Below, one piece after another: positions 33,085 through 44,082 of a stretch of 64,000 nt of DNA. The notes under the pieces are model-generated. The model did no database searches, was not told where the DNA came from, and saw nothing but the letters and a program-made list of their open reading frames with translations. Source of the DNA: Stictocephala bisonia (taxonomy: Eukaryota; Arthropoda; Insecta; Hemiptera; Membracidae); assembly GCA_035578905.1 (NCBI GenBank), contig JAQJVL010000124.1:1737616-1801615 (forward strand), written 5' to 3'. How positions within the stretch are numbered: the first letter of the stretch is position 1; each line of letters begins with the position of its first letter. The position numbers were made by a program, and so were the translations under genes.

Positions 33085-33375
33085 AATTTTTAAAAGTTGG
33101 TCCAAATATCCATTTTTAGGGTCCCCTTAACCCCAAAAAAGTGGTTTTCGAAAAAATATTTGTTGTCTGTCCGTATGTTTGTCTGTCTGTGTGTGTTTGC
33201 AGTTCGCTGGAGACCAAGAGGATGGATACAATTTTATGAAATTTGGTATGTAGATGCATTTCACCATTATCTGAAGACATTTATTTAAATTTTTCTGAAA
33301 TTTTAATTTTTATGAGCAAAAAATACATGGAAATGGAATTTCCCCAAAAACGGTTCTATTAATAAAATTTTCAGA
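33085..33375 (+). repeat. TGTCTGTC-containing dispersed repeat (probable)
   Basis: A gtccgtatgtttgtctgtct stretch is followed by gttcgctggagaccaagagg and tttatgaaatttggtatgta. This kind of segment is common in insect genomes as an interspersed repeat, which is general knowledge and was not checked here. No second copy was found in the window. Confidence 0.4.
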
Positions 33376-33559
33376 AACTATGTGAATTACAATCTAAAAT
33401 ATTTTATTGAAAACTTTGTGTCTCTAACTTGACTACTTTATGCGTTATAAAATTTTTTGTAAGGAAACAATATTTTAAAATGCAATATATTCAAGCTTTA
33501 TTCTGACGACCTTGATTAAATTGTCAGTAAATATGCAAATTAAAATTAAAAATATATTA

Positions 33560-34095
33560 CTCTCAACCCTATTAAGTTTAAATAAAATATGCGTTCGTTT
33601 GTAAATTCCTTAAAAATCTAATTAATTAAACATCTTATTTTATTTAGGTGTGTTTTTACTTCCATTAATTATCATTTTTAAACATTTTTTAAACAATCTG
33701 ACAAAAAAAAGGAAAAGGGAGAAAGTGTGTGCCGACTACTTGGTACCATTTATAATTTAATTGACGATCGATTGTATATGATTACGAGCTGAATGATTTT
33801 CTTTACTAAAAGAGCAAATATTTAAAAAACTGACGTAGGGTTCAAATCTCTAACTGAATTGACAATTGTACTTCCCTTGTTGAAGTAAGTTCAAGCACAG
33901 GTCTAATGGCCATAACCATTAACCGAAAGACAGGATTATTCTCACGTTGTAAAAATAAACAAGGAAACTAGATCGTTTTCTTATTTCCTTACGCTTTCTT
34001 AAAATTTTTGTCTATATTAAAAAACGCGCTCTTTCATAATAATTCTTAAAGGCTTTCTTAACTAATAGTTTTGTTTTTCAGTGTGTGATGGGTGA
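33560..34095. other. AT-rich sequence, no feature seen
   Basis: No supported feature. Confidence 0.45.
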
Positions 34096-34099
34096 TATA

Positions 34100-34275
34100 A
34101 AAAGTTTGTTGTGTCACTAGAGTTGATCAAAGACATGTGGAGGATGAATCAAATGGAATCGAGATATCGTCGCACATTGTTCCAGTCTACAAAAGCAGAA
34201 TGGGTTCCATATATCGCATTATTGCTTCACGATAACTCTCAAAGGTCTCTTTGGCTCGCAAAACCAATTTTTTGA
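34100..34275 (-). mobile_element. Two-module dispersed element, module 2
   Basis: The minus strand carries cctttgagagttatcgtgaa, gatatatggaacccattctg and gtagactggaacaatgtgcg, matching 19500-19650 and 55650-55810. Its module 1 partner is at 35345-35520, with a SINE between them. Confidence 0.65.
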
Positions 34276-34414
34276 GGTGAAAGAAACAACTGTACGTGTA
34301 ATAAATCAGCCTAATAGTTACAAACACGAAATAACTCTTAACAATTCATAGACCTAAAATTTTATAGTTGCAAGTGTGTAAATCAGAATTTAATTCATTA
34401 ATATTCATTTATTA

Positions 34415-34880
34415 TTCAATATTACGACGCCGGTAGAATATTAAAATATTGGTTAATACGAGTGTAGTCATCGTTACTAACTAAGGTCGATTGTTCCTCA
34501 CAAAGTGTTATTTATTAATAGTCCAATAGCCAGGGCAACTAAGAGACCTACAGCTTTACGTGAAATCCGAAACACACAGTGTTTTTTCTCTCTTCCCTAC
34601 ACAGCATCTGAACTTTGACTACCATCCAACATGGACACTCCTGGATTTCTCTAGTAGTGTCCATGGTGATGGCAAAAATTGAGCGGACGCCGTGTTGGTA
34701 TTAAGAGGATCGAGCATAGAACCAATCGCCCACAATTACCTCAACAACACTTTGTCACCAAGTAGCTGGGTTACAGCACTGCACCACCAGAGCATCGAGC
34801 ATAGAACCAATCGCCCACAATTACCTCAACAACACTTTGTCACCAAGTAGCTGGGTTACAGCACTGCGCCACCAGTACCG
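34415..34880 (-). mobile_element. SINE, long-head type, with duplicated head
   Basis: On the minus strand the complete long-head SINE can be followed from the head (ctgtaacccagctacttggt) to the 3' body. The box-B region is decayed (gtgtttcggatttcacgt on the minus strand). The head is present twice: 34711-34795 and 34796-34877 are a near-perfect 85-bp tandem duplication. Confidence 0.75.
34711..34877. repeat. 85-bp tandem duplication of SINE head
   Basis: Both units begin cgagcatagaaccaatcgcc and end with a gcaccacc or gcgccacc block. Only one difference was seen between them, so the duplication is much younger than the SINE copy itself. Confidence 0.9.
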
Positions 34881-35344
34881 ACTTTATTGTATTGTGTAAT
34901 TAAAACTAAAACTTAGAAGTATTTAAAATTTAATGTTTTCCATATTTACACACCTGGTCTATACGCTTAAAGTGATTTTAAGACATCCACCCACCTATAT
35001 GTACAGTGGTATATTGGTAAAACTATAAAATAGCAATTAAATAGGTTTTATTTACCTGGGAAAACCAGAACATGTAACAGGATAATAATAGCAGACAATA
35101 GAATACTATTAAATATTTTGAAAATAAATAGCCAACAATGAATGGTTACCTTTAATTCGAGTGATGTATTAATTTTAATAAAATAAACATCGTATATTTA
35201 ACTAAGAGTAGTCGATTGTTTAGTGAAAAACAATCATTAAAATCACAACTGAAATATGATTTTGTGATTGCATTATACAGAGATGCTGAATTCTTATTCA
35301 CGATTTCAACAATGTTTTATTGAATGGTGCCGACGAATTTAAAT

Positions 35345-35520
35345 GTGGCCTGAAAATACTAAACACAGAGTAACAGAATTGAGCCATCTCGTTCAAAACA
35401 GGATTGTCTGTTGTGAACCCTTTCCTAGTGAGGCTTTGTCTACATAATCCATTTTTCGCGATATTTCCTCCCTTTCAGATACGTGTGCAGTGAAATGTAA
35501 ACACCAAGGTTTTAACTCCT
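35345..35520 (-). mobile_element. Two-module dispersed element, module 1
   Basis: The inverted match of 53950-54110 (cagaattgagccatctcgtt, gtctgttgtgaaccctttcc, gtgcagtgaaatgtaaac). The shorter match at 19320-19400 covers the end nearer 35520. No coding frame is recognisable. Confidence 0.65.
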
Positions 35521-36217
35521 TTTTCCATTATTGATGAAACAAGTGGGTGTTAGAAATAATGTGAAACCATCAACTATTAGATTGTTGTTCTGCAAAGTAA
35601 GTTTGACATTATTTACTGAAAATATAAACATAAATAATCTTAACTTGTTGGATTTGTTTAATATATTTTTATTTACTGATTTAATCAAATTTTGTAAAGG
35701 TGAAATTAAAAATAATGTTCCACTACGTTTTGTATTGGCAAAGGCTATGAAATAAATAATAATGTTTTGTTTTAAACAACCGTTTTAAATCTATTGGCTG
35801 ACTAAAAGACTTCAAAATTGCTCCTTAAACGAGAGGAACTGCACACTAAAAAAGTAAATACAAAAATAAATAAATGAATATAAGTTATACGTTTATTTGT
35901 AATATATACAGGGTGTCCCAAAAGTCGACGTCCAAACTTCACAGGCTTGTTATATGGATCATTTCCAACAAAAAATGTCCTTAATGTATTTATCGTATTG
36001 TCAATAGTTACCGAGCTATTGACTTTTTAAATATTTTTAAAAATATGTGTATTGCATCAGAAAAAAATCATTTTCATGCAAGAAATAATGCACTCAGGGC
36101 CTTAAAACCTTTACAATATAATTTGAATAATTGAATGAATATTTGCATAATTATAATGTTTTAAAGCATTTCGGGATGTTAAAAACATAAATTAATAGTG
36201 TTTAAACTTTATTTTTT

Positions 36218-36478
36218 TTAACTTACAATAAAGTTACTACTACATTCAAACGGTGACTGCAAATGTATTTTTACCCTAAGCCAATGCCCAAATATGTTAA
36301 AAACTTCCCTAATTAATGCAAAATTCAAAAGTACTAACACATTAACAAATTGGTTAGCTTCTTTTGAGAATTGGTGTATTTTTCTAAATAAGTACACGTT
36401 TTTGCGGGCTGGCCACTTGTCCACCCTCGCGTTGCGGCTCTTCTTCGCAGAAGTTTTACGCATGGACAAAGCTAACAA
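36218..36478 (-). other. Frame inside left TIR (86 codons)
   Basis: This outward-reading frame starts MLALSMRKTSAKKSRNARVD and has a basic N-terminus and a hydrophobic middle. An almost identical frame lies in the right TIR at 38244-38504. Because the TIRs are long inverted copies, the frame is present twice by construction. No domain was recognised and no promoter or start context is evident, so coding status is doubtful. Confidence 0.3.
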
Positions 36479-36837
36479 GTCATTTCAAAAAGGCTAGAGC
36501 AATAATGTAACTGCTATTTAAACACACATTTTGTGCTGACGTTATAATTTTATTAGGTAAATTATGTTTAAACCCTTTACACTAATTTATTAAACTAGTT
36601 TAGTCTCCTGCAGTACATCACAAACAATCCCACACATAGTTTGTCAGAGCCTACAAACAAAATCAGCTGTTAATAACACACAAAATGTTTTATTGTTGAC
36701 CAGATGGGTGTTAATAAACATTGAATATTTGATATCAGTGCAATTTTGAAAATTGTCATTAACAGTCTTTTGTGTGTTGTTTGCTGAAATAATCTATTTT
36801 TTATTTCATGTTTGTTTTTAAGTGTTTCAGTTTGTTA

Positions 36838-36912
36838 ATACAATTAATACAATAATACAATTAATTATTACAATTAATACAATAATTAATTAATACAATA
36901 ATACAATTAATG
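36838..36912. repeat. (ACAATTAAT)n-like simple repeat
   Basis: Repeated acaattaata and acaataattaattaa units just upstream of the transposase frame. They may lie in its 5' untranslated region. Confidence 0.75.
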
Positions 36913-36923
36913 TCATAATTGAC

Positions 36924-37995
36924 ATATCTTACACTGTTAGGGTATTCCCCTATGAGGAATATTTTCAAAGACATGCATTTTTGTATGGGCTTTGTAACGG
37001 ATATGCCTGTGCTACTGCAAGGGAAGATAAAGTTAGTTATCTTAACAGAGAACGATTCCCTGATCATATAGTATTTGTGTATATGCATAGGTCTTATCAG
37101 GAAGGTAAGATTTCCGGACATTCTGAGAGGTTAGGCAGAACCCGTATTAACAATAATTATGATGAAATAATTGTAAATATGATAGAAGAAGATCCAACTA
37201 CAAGTGTCCACCGTTTATCCAGACAGACTGCCATACCTAGTTTATCAGTTCACTGGAGCCTTAAAAGTTACCAGTTTTATCCTTATCATATGCAGCGAGT
37301 TCATGCTAGAAGAGTGCGCTTTTGTAGAGAGATGCTTAAAAGAAATTAAGTTCATACTGGGGTTTTCAATAACATTTTGTTGACTGACGAAAGTTTTTTC
37401 AAAAGAACAAGAATTTACAATGATCACAACACACAATATTGGTCATATGAAAACCCTAAAGTAATAAGAAATGATCACTTTCAGCACTAGTTTGGAATAA
37501 CAATGTGGGCTGGTATCGTTAAAGGCAAATTAGTTGGGCCATTTGAGTTGCCAGGTAGACTGAATTTATTTTAACTTTCTGGTAGGAGCGAATTATTTTA
37601 GCTTTCTGCAAAACAACCTTAGAGAAATCCTCGAAGATGTTACATTTGGCCTATGTGAAAATATTTGGTTTCAATGTGATGGCACTCCAGCCCACTATTG
37701 TCATGAAGTTAGGCTCTATCTAAATGCCGAATTCCAAAATTGCTGGATTAGAAGACGAGGCACCATAGAATGGCCGCCCAGATCACCTGATCTAAACTCC
37801 AAGGATTTATTTTTGTGGGGATACTACAAGCAATTGGTGATTTCTTCTGATTCTTATACACAAGATGAACTAAGACAACGAATAACAGTTACCAACACAA
37901 TTAAGAATAATGAACAATCCTTTTGTTCCCTAAGGCGAAATTGTCGTCGTTGTCAGCTTTGTATCAGGAAAGAAGGTCGGAATTTTGAACTTTGA
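36924..37995 (+). pseudogene. DD41D-like mariner transposase, broken
   Basis: The frame is open from before 36924. The N-terminal helix-turn-helix region (YEEYFQRHAFLYGLCNG, RERFPDHI, GRTRI) and a second helical region (DPTTSVHRLSRQ) are followed by YPYHMQRVHARRVRFC. The catalytic region then has LLTDES, MWAGIV, FQCDGTPAHY and PPRSPDLNSKDLFLWG. From the Asp of CDG to the Asp of SKD there are 41 residues, which fits DD41D families. The protein would bind the TIRs and cut and paste the element. It is inactivated by TAA at 37347, TAG at 37488, TAA at 37572 and a shift of frame near 37575-37590. The rest, to the TGA at 37993, is open. Confidence 0.85.
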
Positions 37996-38243
37996 ACTTG
38001 AATTTTGAAATTTTGAATCATTGTAATAGGTATATTTCAAAAAATGGTACTGTAATTTATCTAATCTATTTCCTTATTCCTTTGTTTGCTTGTAACAAAT
38101 TTTACTTAAAAATTCATCAACTTTAATGTTACTGTATTATACTAAATATTTATAAAATTATTTACTTAACAAAATTATAACGTCAGCACAAAATGTGTGT
38201 TTAAATAGCAGTTACATTATTGCTCTAGCCTTTTTGAAATGAC

Positions 38244-38504
38244 TTGTTAGCTTTGTCCATGCGTAAAACTTCTGCGAAGAAGCGCCGCAACGCGAGGGTG
38301 GACAAGTGGCCAGCCCGCAAAAACGTGTACTTATTTAGAAAAATACACCAATTCTCAAAAGAAGCTAACCAATTTGTTAATGTGTTAGTACTTTTGAATT
38401 TTGCATTAATTAGGGAAGTTTTTAACATATTTGGGCATTGGCTTAGGGTAAAAATACATTTGCAGTCACCGTTTGAATGTAGTAGTAACTTTATGTTAAA
38501 TTAA
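38244..38504 (+). other. Frame inside right TIR (86 codons)
   Basis: Mirror of the left TIR frame with Arg for Ser at residue 14 and a different last few residues. It reads toward the right end of the element. See the left TIR entry for doubts about coding. Confidence 0.3.
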
Positions 38505-39154
38505 AAAAATAAAGTTTAAACACTATTAATATATGTTTTTAACTTCCCGAAATGGCTTAAAACAGTATAATTATGCAAATATACTTATTAAAATTATATT
38601 GTAAAAGGTTTAAGGATTTGCGTGCATTATTTCTTGCATAAAAATGATTTTTTTCTGTTGTAATACACATATTTTTAAAAATATTAAAAAAGTCAATAGC
38701 TCGGTAACTATTAACAATACGATAAATATATACAGGACATGTTTTGTTGGAAATGATCCATATAACAAGCCTGTGAAGTTTGGACGTCGACTTTTGGGAC
38801 ACCCTGTATAATTATATGTATTATTTGAATGATACTTGATTTTACAGGATCAGATTATTTTACAATCTAAGTCGAAATCTTTGGATACGATGTTTGCACA
38901 TGTAAGCGAACCCTGTAGAAAAGAATGGTCACGATAAATCATCAAACAGAAATTATCTCTGTGGGTGATATTTTTGCTAATATCTATAGGATACATTTTG
39001 ACAGTTCATAAAGATCTCTTGTTAAAAGAACTTTTGATAAGTCTCCCCAATTTGCGAGATACCCCATATCGTATGGGGCAACTTATACATAGAAAACACC
39101 TCTTACTTTCCGGCTGATATTAAATGAATTTTCTCCATAAACCAACTAGGAGTT

Positions 39155-40013
39155 AGATTAGATTAGATACACCGGGTTGTGGTCCTGTCGCCAAGCCCAC
39201 CGCGCCTAGACTTCATGGCCCTTTGCGCCCCGGGCCCGACGACAGTATCACAAGGGACCAGTCCCCCTTATGAAGGACATGATCTCCCCGAGTGTAGCTC
39301 TTCTAATATCCTCTGGTTCCAGAAAAGTGGCACCCAGAGTCCTATACCTAAGAGATGAGAGAGCTCCACAATGTCAAAAGATGTGTATGGAGCTCTTCTC
39401 ATCCTCCTCACAGAGCCTACATGTGGAGTCCTCTGTTAGGCCCATAATCTTCATATGTCTGTTAAGAAGATTGTGTCCGGTCAGCATTCCCGTAACCACC
39501 CTCACCTTGGCCCGGTTACAGCTCAGCAAATCTCTGCTGTACCTGCGATCCGGTCCTTGGATAAGAGCACGAGACTGCCTGAGCCCGGACTCGGTCCTCC
39601 ATCTACCATCGTGTTCCTCAGAGGTCCACCTGTCAATTCTTCTTTTTACCTTTTGAAGAGGAATACCAAGAGCCGGCTCCGGCCCCAGCAGCGGGCACGT
39701 TGCCCCTCTCCTATCCAGTGCATCGGCTCTCTCATTCCCATCAATACCAGCATGCCAAGGGACCCATATGAGTCTCATCTGTTTACGCTGGCAAAGAGTC
39801 TCTAGGATCCCCTGGCACTCCCATACCAGCTTAGAGCTGGTACGTGGTGCCATGATTGCCTTTATCGCCGCCTGGCTGTCCGAGCAGATTGAGACTACTC
39901 CTCCGAAGCCACCTAGACGCATTTCCTCTTGTGTGGCTGTCATGATAGCCATCACTCCGCCTGGAAGACGGTAGCATGGGCCCCTAGAGGTACAGACAGA
40001 ACCTTCCGTGCCT
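39155..40013 (-). mobile_element. 5'-truncated LINE with RNase H and (TAATC)n tail
   Basis: This GC-richer insert is bounded by a 12-bp target duplication with one mismatch: aactaggagtta (39143-39154) and aactgggagtta (40014-40025). On the minus strand it ends in a ctaatctaatctaa tail at 39170-39155. It contains only the C-terminal RNase H part of ORF2. The composition differs sharply from the flanks. Confidence 0.82.
39248..40012 (-). pseudogene. LINE ORF2 RNase H and Cys/His tail
   Basis: On the minus strand, LGTEGSVCTS and ATVFQAE lead, after a one-base deletion near 39957, into MAIMTATQEEM, then ICSDSQAAIKAI and LIWVPWHAGIDGNERADALD. These are the RNase H blocks carrying the conserved Glu, the second Asp and the C-terminal His and Asp; the first Asp was lost by truncation. 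RNase H would remove the RNA strand after copying. The consensus WVPGH has become WVPWH. A Cys/His tail (STCRLCEEDEKSSIHIF) runs into a TGA at 39374-39376 where a cysteine is expected. Sense coding continues to a natural-looking stop at 39248. RNase H of this type occurs in I, R1 and some jockey-group LINEs. Confidence 0.85.
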
Positions 40014-40029
40014 AACTGGGAGTTAACTA

Positions 40030-41055
40030 GGGTTATAAATGACTATCGAAAAAAGTTTCTGGTATCAGACCCTATGACTGTCATTGGTGGAATTAACGTT
40101 CCTCGTGTTGAGTCGCTTTCGCACGGATGTGGGAAGATGCAACTAATGGAAATAAAAGTGGTGAATAGCAAATTATCAGTCATGTGATTGTGGAGTCAAC
40201 ATTCAAACTATAAATCACACAATTAATGATCGACCGTTGCTTTCTTTTAAAAGGATATTGGCTAGTCTTAAAATTCAGGAATGTTGTTGAATGGTTAGCT
40301 GGAATTAGCTTTGTGAAGGGAGATCAATATTTAAACACAAATAATTAATTAAGTACTTTGTATTTTATATTTCATTTTCTTTGGACATTTTCCTATCTGA
40401 ACTATATATTTTTATCTTTTTCCTTTTGTTTAGGTAGAAGGCACTGAAAGCCATTCGACACATAAAAAATATTCAAAGGTATTTTTATACTATACAGAAC
40501 ACACGCTCCTACAAGAGGGCTATTATATATTTAGATGTTTGTCAAGTATCATTAAGGTCCTTTGGATTTCAGTATTTTAATTGCGGTGATTAAAACGAGT
40601 ACTCGTGTAGGAACATTTAGTAGAGAGCTCCAAAAAAACACACAGAAACTGTTTCTAATTGGCTGTTTTAATTCGAGTGTGAAAATGGCATATCCATGCT
40701 GGTGGAACAATTTCACAAACGTTATTGAATGTCTAACTCACGTTGGAATGTGTAGGTTGGACTCGTCAACTGTCGAAATCAGTTAATTGCTGTTTAAAGT
40801 TCGTGGTTTAATGTATCTGTCACATTTATTGTAGAGTTTCTCTACCAGTTATTACAGTTTGTTTGGCAATACCATTGGATTGTCTAGCTTTGATTATATT
40901 ATATTACCAACAAAGTTTAGATCTTTGCGTTTTTCTATGGAATTCATATACAACTATTAAGGATAAAATACGTTAGTTATAATAGGGTTCGGTTACAACT
41001 AATCAGTAAACGTATGTAAAAATGTAATAATAAATAAATTACCTTCGACTATAGA
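40030..41055. other. Spacer, no feature seen
   Basis: A 74-codon frame at 40562-40786 has no recognised domain. No repeat partner found. Confidence 0.4.
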
Positions 41056-41059
41056 AACA

Positions 41060-41870
41060 ATTAGGCTGTTCTATAGAAACACAATTAGACTATAGAAACA
41101 CATATGGGTCCCGTGAGGCCGATTTCCTGTTCTAAGAAATTAGTTCTTGTACTTTCTTCACAGGTAGCGCCAGCGATCACCTTCTCTCTGCCTCTGTTCA
41201 TCCTCCATCTCTCTATTTCTCTTTATCAAACGACGAAGCGAGTAATAGCTGATATGTAGTACGCAAGACAGTCGTCCAGGCACTTATTTGAAACCAATCA
41301 CCGTTAGATAGCAGCACAGGCGTGCGTATCCAGCAAATACATTACTTTGGTCTATCTGGTTATTTCTATTATCAATTATACCTCTATAGAAGTAAAAAGT
41401 ATTTATAGTAAAACAAAATAAATCCCTTCATTATAAAGATAAACAAATGACTTCATTTTGCAATCAAATGACTCTTTAAACAAATTTTAGTCAGTATTTT
41501 CACCGATGCCACTCGAAATATCACTAGCAACTAAAAACTAGGAACTAGTTGATAATTACATACAAATCTGATCGAAAATTAACGAAATACTATATATCAT
41601 CATGTCGGTGGCTTAGTTGATATGTAAAACCAGGGTGGTTAATTTATCCAAAGGTATGTGAATTTAATTCTTTAGTAGCTACTAAATCATGTAGTAGGGG
41701 GGGGGGTGTGAGGATTTATCAGGTGAGACCTCCACTTGTCGGCTCTTATGCATTTGGCCTACCCAAAGCAATGTTGTTCACTTACTACAATATTCTATGG
41801 ACAATGGTGAACTCTGGGGTGGTTAATATACCATCGGCGGAATATATCTGCGTAAAATAAAAAAAATAAA
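41060..41870 (+). mobile_element. ~0.8-kb dispersed element, inverted partner of 15815-16745
   Basis: Contains, in order, acacatatgggtcccgtgag, ggtagcgccagcgatcacct, agcagcacaggcg, then after about 300 bp of AT-rich sequence cctccacttgtcggctctta, tgcatttggcctacccaaag and ctactacatgatttag-type blocks. The mirrored order supports one element in two copies. A G10 run lies at 41698-41707. Confidence 0.62.
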
Positions 41871-42144
41871 GAAAGGAATAAATCATTTCGGTTTCATAAA
41901 AGTTTTAACTATTAAAATATCCTGCCGCTTTGTGTTATTGTGCATTTCCAAATAATGTATTCGTCCTAAGAGCTTCGTTCATACAATTTTCAAAATCTTC
42001 TTAAATAGAAAACATATATATATATTTAAGAAAATATTTAATATTCTCACATTTAAAGAGCAGTTAAAAAATTTCTAGGAAATAAAACGCTGCATGACAA
42101 TGGTGTAGAGACTAGTTTAATGGGTTTGAGGAGAAACAGAAAGA

Positions 42145-43250
42145 CGTATTTTTGTAAGCGCATCGTAAAGCACTAAATTGCATGTTGAATTGAGCTCCAC
42201 GCCGACAAAATGCAACTCGACTTTAATGCAGAACTGAAAGAATGGAAACAGTTGGTTTTGTCAACAAATTGGAGGACGATTCTTTTATAATCACAAACAT
42301 TTTTAATTAGCTTTAAATTATGAGAACTTGTAAATTTGTATTTTTTTAAACTTTCTTTTTTCTCTTTTCACCATTTTTGGAGTATAATAAATCAATTTTT
42401 GTTTTTTGTATATTGTCGATTTGCTTGTTTTCGTTTAATCAAATACATTTTATTAATTTTTTCATATTTAGCCTTATTTATTTCTTCAGGGATTTAATCC
42501 TAGCTTTGAGCTGTTTCTTGGAACCACAATTGTCGGTCCTTCCGCTTGCTTCTAAGAACATTTTGTTCTCTAATGGGGATTTTGCTGATAGTTTCACGTT
42601 GTACCCCTGGATTGCTACACTTGTGCAGAAGTTGGATTCCATATAAAGCTGCAGATTGCTTAGTTACCCTGGTTATTGAGCTATTAATGGCCTTTGTCTA
42701 AGCATCAATTGAATTCAGTTAGTAACAATAATATCATAGGTCACCCACACTCATCTTGCACTCATGTGAGACTTAAGGCGTGTTAAAATTCGCCTTAAAA
42801 TACGAACATCGATGTGTCGGCGTCTTTTATCTAAGAATAAGAACTACATATCTGCAACGCCGAGCTTTGGGTGATGGTTAGATAGCTTGACACCATGGGA
42901 GATATATAACGACTTGGGATGCAGGAATTTCGGTTGGGATGGAGGTGTATATCTTGTTCTTCAACCTATGTACATACTACACAAATTTAGCCCCCTCTAA
43001 TCTGAGTCATATATTTACGCCATAGTGCTAGATATTTTATGCTAAATTATGTTTCAATTATTAAAAAAGGTTTAAAAATAAGGATTAAATATTTAGCATA
43101 CCAAACGTTAGTAATTATTATTCCTCTAGTAGGCCTAGTAAATTTAAAATTGTAAATTATATTGTACAAGGCATTAAGAAAAGGATTTAGAGTAAATCCA
43201 TAAGATAGACTCCCTGGGCTATACAGCAGCCCAATAAAGCCACTGCCCAC
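42145..43250 (-). mobile_element. ~1-kb dispersed element, inverted partner of 31465-32480
   Basis: Minus-strand blocks match the partner in order: gggcagtggctttattgggc (near 43250), taatgccttgt, gggggctaaatttgtg (near 42990) and gttctgcattaaagtcgagt with caacatgcaattta (near 42180-42230). A SINE fragment at 42620-42850 interrupts it. The minus-strand frame 43047-43250 has no recognised domain. Confidence 0.55.
42620..42850 (+). mobile_element. SINE 3' half
   Basis: Runs from the decayed box-B region (gttggattccatataaagct) through ggttattgagctattaatgg and tcagttagtaacaataat to the variant 3' end with cgccttaaaatacgaac and gtcggcgtctttta. It shares this 3' variant with 44080-44475 and 21612-22055. 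Confidence 0.68.
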
Positions 43251-43663
43251 TAATCAGGGTGGACGCAGCAGGACTTCCCTATTAGTTAAGTTGGACGTTA
43301 ACATATTGTTACAGATAACATTATGATCACTGATAATTTATAATGATATACATAATTATTTTGATAAATTTATTTCAAAGTATGAATAAGGCGCACGCTT
43401 CTGTTTTGCATACGTTATATTAAGCATTTAATAATAAAAAAAATCCAGTTGGATTAGTTAATTTTGTTGGATTAATAATGGCTTGATCCTGTTTGAACGC
43501 TAATAATGAACGGAAATAAAAATATAATATTGGGAAATCGTCTATTGGGTATGTTTAACTGGAACTACAATATTTCTCAAAGCTCTGGCGTGTTAGTTGA
43601 TATATATTTTTTAAAAAAACTTCACTGGACAGTTATATGTATTCAACGAGTAAAGTACCGACT

Positions 43664-43744
43664 GTTGGCTCAGTTGGGGATTCGAACATTGGACAACCCT
43701 TCACAGTCCAATGCCTTAGACACTGAGCCATCCACCACGCTGGC
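43664..43744 (-). other. tRNA-like sequence (SINE head or decayed tRNA)
   Basis: The minus strand starts gccagcgtggtggatggctc, with a box-A-like TGGCTCAGTG at 43730-43721 and a perfect box-B-like GTTCGAATCCC at 43687-43677. The two are 44 bases apart, as in tRNA genes. However, the acceptor and T stems do not pair and the anticodon stem closes an over-long loop, so a working tRNA is unlikely. It could drive RNA polymerase III transcription of a SINE. Confidence 0.45.
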
Positions 43745-43809
43745 ATATAAATATCCTTAAATAAAAATCCCAAATGACTTTCAAATTTCTCAATACATGA
43801 ATCAAATTG

Positions 43810-44082
43810 GACTTATACTAGATGATCATAGATGATCACTAGATGATACTCCTGGAATGTTCACATAGATAATTTGTGTTATCAGATCAGCACAGCATTG
43901 TTTGCTCTGAGAAGGATAAACTCTGTCAGTACTCCAGAAGCCACCACAACTGCTTATTACGCACTGTTTGAAAGTAGAGTACGATATGGAATTAAAATCG
44001 TAGAGCATCTTCTAATAACAACCTCCAGTGAGTACACGTTCTACAGAAACGAGCAATAAGACTGATTCTTACACATGAGACG
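43810..44082 (+). pseudogene. LINE reverse transcriptase thumb fragment
   Basis: The plus strand reads WNVHIDNLCYQISTALFALR then TTTAYYALFESRVRYGI, followed after a frameshift by VLQKRAIRLILTHE (near 44037-44078). The H-I-x-x-L-C, A-Y-Y-A-L-F-x-S-x-x-x-Y-G-I and Q-K-R-A-I-R motifs are the conserved segment after the polymerase core of jockey/CR1-type LINEs. The core and C-terminus are missing. A SINE in the opposite orientation begins directly at its 3' edge. Confidence 0.75.

Larger units (their letters stand above)
35909..38806 (+). mobile_element. Mariner-type transposon, ~2.9 kb, long TIRs
   Basis: Both ends carry cagggtgtcccaaaagtcga as inverted repeats and both are flanked by TA (35907-35908 and 38807-38808), the target site of Tc1/mariner elements. 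The inverted repeats extend inward for about 650 bp (35909-36566 and about 38155-38806), very long for this superfamily. Between them lies a broken transposase in the plus orientation. Flanking sequences outside the TIRs are unrelated, so the symmetry belongs to the element. The TIRs differ by scattered substitutions, so insertion is not very recent. Confidence 0.92.

Noticed and set aside
39270..39974. Plus-strand frames of 68-128 codons over the GC-rich LINE insert.
   Set aside because: They are antisense shadows of the RNase H coding strand.
43664..43744. A tRNA gene on the minus strand.
   Set aside because: Box A and box B are good and properly spaced, but acceptor and T stems do not pair and the anticodon loop is too long. 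It was kept as a tRNA-like sequence only.
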